From Chloroflexota bacterium (GTDB lineage Bacteria; Chloroflexota; Dehalococcoidia; Bin125), in NCBI GenBank assembly GCA_009838735.1, contig VXQZ01000033.1, positions 1 to 50,825 of the forward strand: a stretch of DNA of 50,825 bases, given 5' to 3'. Of this stretch, positions 42,427 through 50,099 are shown in pieces. Position numbers and translations under genes: made by a program. Each line of letters opens with the position of its first letter. The stretch's first letter is position 1. The notes under the pieces were generated by a model. It made no database searches and was not told where the DNA came from. It was given only the letters and a program-made list of their open reading frames with translations.

Positions 42427-43581
42427 TTAGAGAGCTTCGATCCCATTCTGACGAATGTGTCGGGTGACCGTCAGCCGCAGCAGCTCGGTCGGACCCTCGG
42501 CGATCCTAAGGGAACGGCTGGTTCGATAGAGACGCTCCAACGGGTGGCCCCGCAGCAAGGCCTGGGCTCCGTGGAGTTGGATTGCCCGATCGACGGTCCG
42601 ATGCAGGCACTCCGACGCCAGCCACTTGGCCGCCGCCACCTGCGTGCCCGCGGTGGGCTGGTCTGACTCTCGAGCCTCGGCTGCCCGGTAGAGCGACGTT
42701 CTCGCCGCGTAGGTATCCGCCACCATGTCGGCAAAGATTGCCTGGACCTGTTGCTGTTCCGCGAGCGGTTGGCCGCTGCGGTGGGGTCCTTCGATGCGCT
42801 CCAGCGTCGCACGGGTCACCCAGCGGGCCCAGCCGACGCAGTCAGCGGCAACCCCCAGGCGCATCCGATCGATGTTCTGCATCGCTCGGGGTAACCCGTC
42901 GCCAACCTGGCCGAGCAGCCGGGATTCTGGTACAGCGACGGAATCGAAGTAAAACGGCGAATGGGTGCTGCCGTCCATTGACGCACCCAGATCACCCTGG
43001 CTGACGCCGTCGGCGTCCCGGTCAACAACAAGGAGCGCCGTCCCTTCATCGGGAACGTTTGCGACGACGACCAGCCAGTCGGAGGATGCGCCGCCGGTGA
43101 CGAACCCCTTGGCTCCGCTGACGAGGAACCCATCGGCGCCGTTGCCCAAGCCGGCGCGCACTGCTTGAGTCGGTTCCCGACTGCCGTCAGTGCGCAATGC
43201 TTCGGTAAAGGCAAACGCGGCCGTTTTCTCGCCCCGTAGCACAGGCTCGTACAGGGTGGCCCGCTGCTCTTCGTTGTCGGCGAGCCGCATGATCCCGGGA
43301 CCCGATCCCAGCACCAGCGAGGCCAACGGATTGCCGCTGAGCGCCAGGGCTTCGCGGGCGGCCGTGATCACGCGAGGGCCGCCGCCCAATCCACCGTCCG
43401 ACTCGGGCACCACGAGCTGGTAGTAGCCGGCGCGATCGGACCGGCCGGCAATATCTCTGCGTAATTCGGCCGGGGGCGACTCCGGATCGACGCCGACAGT
43501 GATTGGATCGATCTCGTTGGTCACGAAACTCAGCAGTCGCGACTGCAGATCGGCCAGGTCGGGTTCGAGTTCGAAGTGCAT
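42427..43581 (-). CDS. acyl-CoA dehydrogenase family protein
   Basis: The 384-residue flavoenzyme has the ACAD layout: an N-terminal helical domain, a middle domain (AFAFTEALRTDGSREPTQAV and GFLVSGAKGFVTGGASSDW) and a C-terminal helical bundle. The likely catalytic base is the Glu in RIAEGPTELLR, which matches the YEG Glu of MCAD. It should oxidise an acyl-CoA at the alpha-beta bond in the cytoplasm. It is downstream of nothing obvious; a PaREP1 gene lies 35 bp further on in the same direction. Confidence 0.87.
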   Translation of the reverse strand: MHFELEPDLADLQSRLLSFVTNEIDPITVGVDPESPPAELRRDIAGRSDRAGYYQLVVPESDGGLGGGPRVITAAREALALSGNPLASLVLGSGPGIMRLADNEEQRATLYEPVLRGEKTAAFAFTEALRTDGSREPTQAVRAGLGNGADGFLVSGAKGFVTGGASSDWLVVVANVPDEGTALLVVDRDADGVSQGDLGASMDGSTHSPFYFDSVAVPESRLLGQVGDGLPRAMQNIDRMRLGVAADCVGWARWVTRATLERIEGPHRSGQPLAEQQQVQAIFADMVADTYAARTSLYRAAEARESDQPTAGTQVAAAKWLASECLHRTVDRAIQLHGAQALLRGHPLERLYRTSRSLRIAEGPTELLRLTVTRHIRQNGIEAL

Positions 43582-43630
43582 CGGCAGGGCTCCAGAATCT
43601 GTTGTGGGTCAGGGACTTTTGTCGAAGCCG

Positions 43631-44803
43631 TCAATCAGTCATTTGCGCCAGTTCGAAGTCGCGGAGGTCGGGCTCTTGCGCCCTGGTCAGCGCCACACCG
43701 ATCAGTCGCGTGTGCGCAAGGAGAAGCTGTGCGTCAACGAGCTGCTGCTCCGATGCATCGGCGCGCGCCAGGAGAATCGCGCCGGACGATGAACGGGCCA
43801 CGACTGTGGCAGACATGTCGGGAAGCGGGTCCGTCAACACCAGCACGTATGCATTGGGGCGCACCGCGGCGGAGGCGCTACGGAGGATCAGTTCCCAGCG
43901 TTCAACCGAAGCCCAGGGAGCTCCGGTCAGCCAGATTGGCGGCGAGTCATAGGTGATCTCAAAGGCCGGCCGCCGGGCATCGAGCCAGATGACCGACCGA
44001 CCGCGAGCGGCAAGTGTTCGAGCCGTCTGAATCAAGGTCGCGGTGATGCCCGATTCCTCGTCCAGCGGAATGAGCGCAACGATGCCGGAGAGCGGATTGA
44101 TCGCATTCGCGAGCATCACAGCGTCGTCGTCTGCGGCGCCTCGCTCATGTGTAGCGCCGATCGCCGCTCCCGATTCGTGCGCACCATCCTGGCCGGCAGC
44201 GTGCTCGGCGTCGGGCGAGATCACGGCTACTGGACGCAGCCCAATCCGACCGAGGCGGCCAAGCGTCGTCCCAGGGCTCCCGGCGCGCGTCGCAAACAGC
44301 CAAGCCAATCCGAGCCCGCCGAGCAGACCCAGCGCCGAGGACCAGGCCGCCGTCCACTCGGTGTGGGGCGAGACCTTGCGCGCGCCTGGCCTGACCAGAC
44401 CAAGCATCTCCAGGCCGGCGTCTGCCCCGTAACGATGGATGGCCTCGCTGACAGCCGCGTGGGCCAGCGAAACGGCCAGGGCCTCGGCGTCGGCTTGTCC
44501 GGAGGAGCGGACCGTTACTCGGATCAGTGTGTCTGTCAACTCGACAGACACGCCGCCAATCACCGGGAGGCCATCCTCAGTCGCCATCATGCTGCTCGTC
44601 GCGGATTCCTGAACGTTGGTATCCAGCACGAGCTGCGCATACTCCGAGGCAGACGGACCGTCCCTCGCCCAGAGATGCACATCAGCATCCCAGGCGGCCA
44701 CCGACATCTGCGAGACGATGACTCCAACCAACGCGGCCATCAAGGCCGTGATGATCGGCAGCCACCAGGGAAATCCGTCTTTGAGGGCGAAGAAGCCGGT
44801 CAC
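43631..44803 (-). CDS. Wzz-like chain-length protein with a degenerate BY-kinase domain
   Basis: About 390 residues from GTG 44803. An N-terminal membrane helix (WWLPIITALMAALVGVIVSQM) precedes an extracytoplasmic Wzz-like domain, and a second helix (ALGLLGGLGLAWLFA) leads to a cytoplasmic domain. That domain resembles bacterial tyrosine kinases: a Walker A'-like ARGRSVIWLDARRPAF and a VLVLTDPLPDM strand. The Walker A region reads DEESGITATLIQTA, without the GK[ST] signature, and there is no tyrosine cluster. It is probably a regulator of surface polysaccharide assembly without kinase activity. The in-frame TTG at 44899 is unlikely to be the start; the start is uncertain. Confidence 0.6.
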   Translation of the reverse strand: MTGFFALKDGFPWWLPIITALMAALVGVIVSQMSVAAWDADVHLWARDGPSASEYAQLVLDTNVQESATSSMMATEDGLPVIGGVSVELTDTLIRVTVRSSGQADAEALAVSLAHAAVSEAIHRYGADAGLEMLGLVRPGARKVSPHTEWTAAWSSALGLLGGLGLAWLFATRAGSPGTTLGRLGRIGLRPVAVISPDAEHAAGQDGAHESGAAIGATHERGAADDDAVMLANAINPLSGIVALIPLDEESGITATLIQTARTLAARGRSVIWLDARRPAFEITYDSPPIWLTGAPWASVERWELILRSASAAVRPNAYVLVLTDPLPDMSATVVARSSSGAILLARADASEQQLVDAQLLLAHTRLIGVALTRAQEPDLRDFELAQMTD

Positions 44804-44971
44804 AGAAACGAGTTTATCCGCACGCGTGGCACCGACGAGACAATCCGAAACTTGGGCCGCACCAGCTGATGACCGTTCGTTTCGGGCGAATATCGTCAAC
44901 TCTCTGCCTCGTATTGCCAGACACGATCCCGAGCGTCCAAACCGACGATGCCTCTCAACTAGTCTCGTGCA

Positions 44972-47900
44972 ATGCGTCGAGCGTTTTTGTTCCTTGCGTT
45001 GGTGATTGCCGTCGCTGCGTCCTTGTTCGGCACCGGCAACCCGACGTCAACGGCGGCTGAGCGACTGCATCTTGACGTGCGCTTCGATCACGTGGACTCC
45101 GGGATCGAAGCACGATTGGTTGAGGCGGGATTCGAGATACAGCTCGCGGTGCCCGAGTTCGGACGCTGGCAGGGCTGGCAACCACGTCACCGGTTGGAGG
45201 AACTGCGATCGGTTGCAGGCGTGGTAGCAGTCGGCACACCTCTCTACGCAACGCTCTCGGCGGGCGACGTATTGACTGAAGGCGACGAGCTGCTCAACGC
45301 GGCTTCAGCGCGAAACCGTTTCGATGTCGACGGCAGCGGCGTTCGTGTAGCCGTCATCTCCGACGGAATCATTGGCCTGGACGAAGCGATCCAGGCGGAC
45401 GAGGCCCCGCGTCTGCAGGAAGCGAAGCCGTTCGGAGACGGCAGGATTGATCGCGGCGAGGAAGGGACCGCAATGATCGAGATCGTCCATGATCTCGCAC
45501 CGGGCGCTGAGATTTCGTTCGGCGCGGTCTATACGGACCTGGATCACATCGCAGCCGTCAACTACTTCGCCCAGCGAGTCGACATCATCGTCGACGACGT
45601 GTCGTTCGCCTACCCCGCGAATCAGCGCAGCGATGTGTCGATCAACACGACGAGTGCGCTGCGACATCCCGACTGGCCGATCAGGCTGTATGTCACCGCG
45701 GCCGGCAACTGGGCCGAGTCTCACTGGTCGGGAACCTGGCAAGCGGGGCCAGATGGAACCCAGGTTGGACTGTCCTCACCCGGCGCCGTACACCAGTTCA
45801 ACCTGGCGGGCGATGCCGGCCTCTTCTTCGGTGCCGGGAACGGCTTCAACGTGGAGCAGGACGACGAAATCCGCCTGGCGCTGTTCTGGGACGACCCATG
45901 GGGTCGCTCAACCAACGACTACAACCTCTACCTCGTCTCAGGAGTCGGAGAGGTCCTGGCGTCGAGCGTGATAACGCAGGGGGTCGGGGTCGGGCAGGAC
46001 CAGCCACGCGAACATCTCACCTACACCCACACGGGCGAGGCAACGGTGCTGTTCGCGGTCATCCAGAATCACAACAACGACGCTTCGCCCGTCAACTTCG
46101 ATTTGTTCGTGTTCCAGACGGGCCGCCGACAGCTTCGTCTGTCGCATCAGTCACCTGAGGGGAGTTTGCTGGCGCAGTCAGATGCCGCCGATGCGCTCAC
46201 GGTGGGAGCAGTCAATGCAGGCCGTCAGGTGGTCGCGGAGTATTCGAGCCGAGGTCCGACCGTCAATGGGATCGCGAAACCCGAGATCAGCGCCGTTGAC
46301 CGGGTGTCGGTATCGCCGTCGACCATCTTCGGACCGCACTTCTCCGGATCGTCGGCGGCTGCCCCACATGTGGCCGGCGTCGCCGCACTGCTGCTCGAGG
46401 CCCATAGCGCGCTACTCGCGGCAGACGGCGGCAGCCCGTTGCTGGAACGACGCTTGATCAGGGACATCCTGACAGACACCGCGCAGGACATCCTGCCAAT
46501 CGGGCCCGATCCTTCGACCGGCGCCGGCCTGGTCGATGCCAACGCGGCGCTGGAGTATTCGAACTCTCGCATCGCCGTGATTGAGTCGATCGCTGATAGC
46601 GGCCCTGGAACGTTCCGGGCTGCGATCGAGAGTGGCGCCTCCATCCTGTTGTTTGCGAACCTGTCGGACCAGCGCACCATCGTGCTCGATTCGGAGCTAC
46701 CGCGCCTGCCTTCCGGGCTCGTTGTGGACGGCGCCGGTTGGACGCTCGATGCGTCACAGGTTGAGGTCGGGCTGCAGCTAGGCGACAACACGGAACTGTG
46801 GGGCCTGTCCGTGGTTGGCGCTCGCGATGTGGGTGTCATCGTTGCCGGCAGTGGCAGCCGGCTCGTGCATGTGACGGTAGATGGCAATGAGACCGGGATC
46901 AGGGTCGATGGCGCCGACGTACGGATCGAGCGATCGACCGTGATTCGGGGAGCTGCCGCGGGCATCGAGATCTCTCCGGGCGCGTCCGCTTCCGTTTCGG
47001 GCAGCGAAATCGGATCGAACCAGGGCCCCGGTGTAAGAATTCTCTCCGGGGCAGGGAACGTATCGATCGGTCCGGACACGGAACTGCCGATCCTGTCCCA
47101 GGCGAGCGAACAACCTCCGCCAATCGCAGAACTGAAGTCGGCGGCGCTCCGGCCCCGTTCGGGTCTGAGCCATTCCGTGAGCGGCTCGGTGAGTATCGAT
47201 GGATTGCCAGCGATGCCCGGAAATCGGGTGGACGTCTACCTGGACAGAAGGTTGGCTGCCTCGGTCAGAGTCGATCATCGGGCCAGCTTCAGAGCGACTG
47301 TGACCGGACCCGGTGGAGAGTTGCGCTTCGCTGTTGACGGCGTGCCGTTAAATCAACGGGTCGCATTCGAAGCCGGAGCCAGCACCACGCTCACGCTACG
47401 CGCGGTGAGTCGTCACAGGCTGATCGCGGCGGACAGACAGGGAGAGCACATCGACGGCGCCAACCTGATCCACAACAACCTCGTGGGGATCGAGACTCCG
47501 GCCGCGGAGGGCGACGTCCATGGGCAGCGCTTCATCTGGGGCAACGTGATGTACCGCAACCGAATCAATCTGGCCTCGCCACTGACTGCACCGACGATCG
47601 AGCACGCGGGCTGGACGGCGTCAGGTTTGGTTCTGAGTGGTCGCGCCGATGGCGCAGCCATCGTCCACCTCTACGCGGGAACCGACGGCCGACGCCGGTA
47701 CGCGGCCTCAATCCCGGTCATCGAGGGTCAATTCAAGTTTGAGCACCTCGATGTTGACCGTGTGGCCAGTGAATTTTCGGCAATCGCCTTCACGACAGAA
47801 AGTCGCGCCAGCCCGGAGAGTGACGTCCACCATGTGCCTGAAGCAGGTTCAATCGTCAGTGTGACGCCGGACGTCGGCTATATCGATGGCGGCGAGACCA

Positions 47901-48364
47901 TAGAAATCTGCGGCACCGGGATTGCCTCCAACGCCAGTGCGCCCAGGGTCTGGTTCGGCAATGCTCCAGCCCGCGTGTTGTTCTGGTCGACCGAGTGCGT
48001 GTCGGTCCAGACACCGCGATCGCAGGCCGGCACGGCCGACATCGCATTGCTCGTGAACGGATCGCGGCCAGTTGTCGCGATCGATGGATTCGAATATCGA
48101 GCCATACGCGCCGTCTCGCTCAAACCTGGACGCAATTTCGTCACCTGGACCGGTTCGGATACACGGGTCACGACAGCGTTTTCATCGCTTGCGGGCGCAA
48201 CGTTCCGTGCCTATGCCTGGGACGCCGAGAGGCAGCAGTGGCAGATCTTCTCGACCGATCTCCCGGCAAGCCTGAACACGCTGCGTACGTTGAAGCACGA
48301 TCAGGCGCTCTGGATTCTGCTCGAAGGCGAGGAGATCGACTGGTTGCAACCAGCGCCTGAATGA
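44972..48364 (+). CDS. secreted S8-type serine peptidase with beta-helix, TIG and WLQP domains
   Basis: The 1130-residue protein has a signal peptide (about 1-29). Residues about 115-525 are a subtilase domain: Asp131 in VAVISDGIIG, oxyanion Asn246 in VTAAGNWAE and Ser461 in FSGSSAAAPHVAG. At the His position the sequence is EEGTAMIEIVHDLAPG, so Glu164 replaces the HGT histidine. A right-handed beta-helix (about 560-720) follows, a beta-rich region, then a TIG/IPT domain (about 959-1046) and a C-terminal WLQP domain (1047-1130, KPGRNFVTWTG ... WLQP) shared with the metallopeptidase. It probably acts outside the cell on proteins or on itself. It is divergent from the Wzz-like gene. Confidence 0.8.
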   Translation: MRRAFLFLALVIAVAASLFGTGNPTSTAAERLHLDVRFDHVDSGIEARLVEAGFEIQLAVPEFGRWQGWQPRHRLEELRSVAGVVAVGTPLYATLSAGDVLTEGDELLNAASARNRFDVDGSGVRVAVISDGIIGLDEAIQADEAPRLQEAKPFGDGRIDRGEEGTAMIEIVHDLAPGAEISFGAVYTDLDHIAAVNYFAQRVDIIVDDVSFAYPANQRSDVSINTTSALRHPDWPIRLYVTAAGNWAESHWSGTWQAGPDGTQVGLSSPGAVHQFNLAGDAGLFFGAGNGFNVEQDDEIRLALFWDDPWGRSTNDYNLYLVSGVGEVLASSVITQGVGVGQDQPREHLTYTHTGEATVLFAVIQNHNNDASPVNFDLFVFQTGRRQLRLSHQSPEGSLLAQSDAADALTVGAVNAGRQVVAEYSSRGPTVNGIAKPEISAVDRVSVSPSTIFGPHFSGSSAAAPHVAGVAALLLEAHSALLAADGGSPLLERRLIRDILTDTAQDILPIGPDPSTGAGLVDANAALEYSNSRIAVIESIADSGPGTFRAAIESGASILLFANLSDQRTIVLDSELPRLPSGLVVDGAGWTLDASQVEVGLQLGDNTELWGLSVVGARDVGVIVAGSGSRLVHVTVDGNETGIRVDGADVRIERSTVIRGAAAGIEISPGASASVSGSEIGSNQGPGVRILSGAGNVSIGPDTELPILSQASEQPPPIAELKSAALRPRSGLSHSVSGSVSIDGLPAMPGNRVDVYLDRRLAASVRVDHRASFRATVTGPGGELRFAVDGVPLNQRVAFEAGASTTLTLRAVSRHRLIAADRQGEHIDGANLIHNNLVGIETPAAEGDVHGQRFIWGNVMYRNRINLASPLTAPTIEHAGWTASGLVLSGRADGAAIVHLYAGTDGRRRYAASIPVIEGQFKFEHLDVDRVASEFSAIAFTTESRASPESDVHHVPEAGSIVSVTPDVGYIDGGETIEICGTGIASNASAPRVWFGNAPARVLFWSTECVSVQTPRSQAGTADIALLVNGSRPVVAIDGFEYRAIRAVSLKPGRNFVTWTGSDTRVTTAFSSLAGATFRAYAWDAERQQWQIFSTDLPASLNTLRTLKHDQALWILLEGEEIDWLQPAPE

Positions 48365-48456
48365 TCGGCGTACTGTCCGCGTTTGGGCACTCGCTATCAT
48401 CGATTCGGGCCGGAGCGAATCGCGGTCCGTCAATCGCCGGTTGAGAGGACATCAAG

Positions 48457-49293
48457 ATGGCCATCCAGAAGTACGAAGATCCACAGGCTGGCGTTGACCT
48501 CGGCAGTTCGACCGTTGTGATTGACGAAACGGCGCTGAGCGACTACTTCGAAGGTCTGGAGTTGGAACGGCCGACTGATCTCAAGTCGGCGCCGTCGATG
48601 GTGGCCGCCAACGCCGATCTCTCAACTCGAATGCACTACGCCAACGACTTCGGCAACCTGTGGCTGCGCCAGGAGTGGGATTTCCGCAAGCCGCTCAGGC
48701 CCGGCGGCAGCTATGAAGCATCGGCCAGGTCAATCGACATCTACGAGCGCCGCGACCGCAGCGTGATTCTCACGGAGACCGTGGTCAAAGACGACAGCGG
48801 AGACGTCGCCGTCGCCATGCGCCACCACCAATCGTTCGTGCTCTACCAGAGCGAGGGTCACGTCACCCTGCGCGATCCCTCGAAAAAAGAGGGCGCCAGG
48901 ACCTACGCATTGCCGGAAGGCGAACCGTTTGGACCGCTCGTCCGAACGATTTCGCTGGAGATGTGCGGTTCCTTCTTTCACGGCGACCGCAACTATCACA
49001 CCGACAAGGAGGCGTCGGAGGAGCTCGGCTTTACCGATGTCGTGGTCGGCGGCAAGATGACGATGTCTCTGGTCGGGGAGTTGCTCGACCAACGCTTCGG
49101 CGACGCCTGGAAGTCGTCCGGCAAACTGCTGGTCAAATTCGCCAACATCGTCTGGCCCAGCGAGACCGTCGCGGTCAAGGGAGTCCTGCAGGGCGCCAAT
49201 GAGGACAACCCAGAGCGGCGCAACATCGCCTGCTGGGTTGAGAAGGACAACGGTGTGATCGCCGTCGTCGCCGAGGGCAGCCTGAAGCTCTGA
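48457..49293 (+). CDS. MaoC-like (hotdog) dehydratase/hydratase
   Basis: The 278-residue protein has two hotdog halves. The C-terminal one carries the MaoC/R-hydratase signature in modified form (FFHGDRNYHTDKEASEELGF; Asp177, His181), with a GGKMTMSLVGELLDQRF helix. Such enzymes add or remove water on acyl-CoA or acyl-thioester substrates. GAGAGGAC lies 8 nt before ATG. A ThiS/MoaD-like gene follows 24 bp later, so the pair may share an mRNA. Confidence 0.78.
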   Translation: MAIQKYEDPQAGVDLGSSTVVIDETALSDYFEGLELERPTDLKSAPSMVAANADLSTRMHYANDFGNLWLRQEWDFRKPLRPGGSYEASARSIDIYERRDRSVILTETVVKDDSGDVAVAMRHHQSFVLYQSEGHVTLRDPSKKEGARTYALPEGEPFGPLVRTISLEMCGSFFHGDRNYHTDKEASEELGFTDVVVGGKMTMSLVGELLDQRFGDAWKSSGKLLVKFANIVWPSETVAVKGVLQGANEDNPERRNIACWVEKDNGVIAVVAEGSLKL

Positions 49294-49316
49294 CCCGTCG
49301 CGGCAGGGGTGCACCG

Positions 49317-49595
49317 ATGCCTGCCGATGTCACCGTCTTTGTCCCCGTTGGGATGCGACCGCTGACCGGCGGCCGGCGAGTGGTGTCCGCGTGCGGTCGG
49401 ACGGTGTCAGAAGTGGTCGCCGATCTCGAAACGAACTATCCGGGATTCCATGAGTCGCTGGTCGAGGATGGCCGGCTCAGGCGTGGCTTGACGATCGCAG
49501 TCAATAGCGTCGAACAACCGCTCGGTTTGCTGGCCAAAGTGCCGGAACGAGCCGAGGTGCACATCCTGCCGGCAATGGCGGGCGGCGTTGTCTAA
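49317..49595 (+). CDS. ThiS/MoaD-like ubiquitin-fold protein with extended C terminus
   Basis: The 92-residue protein has the beta-grasp sulfur-carrier pattern: VTVFVPVGMRPLTGGRRVV, TVSEVVADLETNYPGF, the central NSVEQPLGLLAKV, and a C-terminal AEVHILPAMAGGVV. In active carriers the chain ends in GG, which is adenylated and thiocarboxylated. Here two valines follow the GG, so processing would be needed, or it is a non-sulfur role. It follows the MaoC-like gene by 24 bp. Its stop overlaps that of the convergent gene. Confidence 0.75.
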   Translation: MPADVTVFVPVGMRPLTGGRRVVSACGRTVSEVVADLETNYPGFHESLVEDGRLRRGLTIAVNSVEQPLGLLAKVPERAEVHILPAMAGGVV

Positions 49596-49903
49596 AGGAC
49601 CGCTATCAGAATCGCAATGATCCCAGCAAAGAGCGCCTGCGCGGCGATGGTTGCCAGCAGGAATCGAAGCATCCTTCGTTCTGCCTGAGCCTCGGCCTGT
49701 GCAAACCGGGCCAGCATTCTCTGCTCCAACAGCGCGAACTGGGACACAATACGGTCTTCAGACGCCTCCAACCGCTCGTTCGTGACGAGCGTCTCGCTCA
49801 ATTCCTCATCCAATGATGTCGCCAGTTCCAGGCCCTTCGCTTCGTCAGTGACCTCAGCCCGAACGAACGCGTCTCTGACTCGTCGGACGTTGATGATCGC
49901 CAC
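49592..49903 (-). CDS. coiled-coil protein with C-terminal membrane anchor
   Basis: The 103-residue protein has long helices rich in Glu, Arg and Leu (SETLVTNERLEASEDRIVSQFALLEQRM, split in structure into heptads) and one membrane helix at the end (ATIAAQALFAGIIAILIAVL). This resembles the DUF1640/CCDC90-type layout and, in shape, the small proteins at 21738 and 25380. The GTG at 49903 has GAGAGG 8 nt upstream and is preferred over GTG 49927. The stop codons of this gene and the ThiS/MoaD-like gene overlap. Confidence 0.6.
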   Translation of the reverse strand: MAIINVRRVRDAFVRAEVTDEAKGLELATSLDEELSETLVTNERLEASEDRIVSQFALLEQRMLARFAQAEAQAERRMLRFLLATIAAQALFAGIIAILIAVL

Positions 49904-49987
49904 TGCGCGGCCCTCTCGTGGATGCACATACTAGCCGATCGTGTTGGCCCATACCAGTTCGGCAGTACCAGTCAAAGCTCTGTGGAT

Positions 49988-50074
49988 TCATTTGCTATAG
50001 AAAACCAAACCTGTACTTGATCTCAACCGGCGCTCTCCCGAAGATACGTAGGTTTGCATTTGCTATCGCGAACC
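49988..50074. repeat. direct repeat with -10-like core upstream of the HNH nuclease
   Basis: CATTTGCTAT with flanking similarity occurs at 49988-50006 and 50056-50074 (15 of 19 bases match, 68 bp apart). The first copy contains TGCTATAGA, which resembles an extended -10 element. The region 49928-50099 is visibly more AT-rich than its neighbours, and I see no other gene in it. Confidence 0.35.
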
Positions 50075-50099
50075 TATTGCGTATTGAAGGAAGAACACC

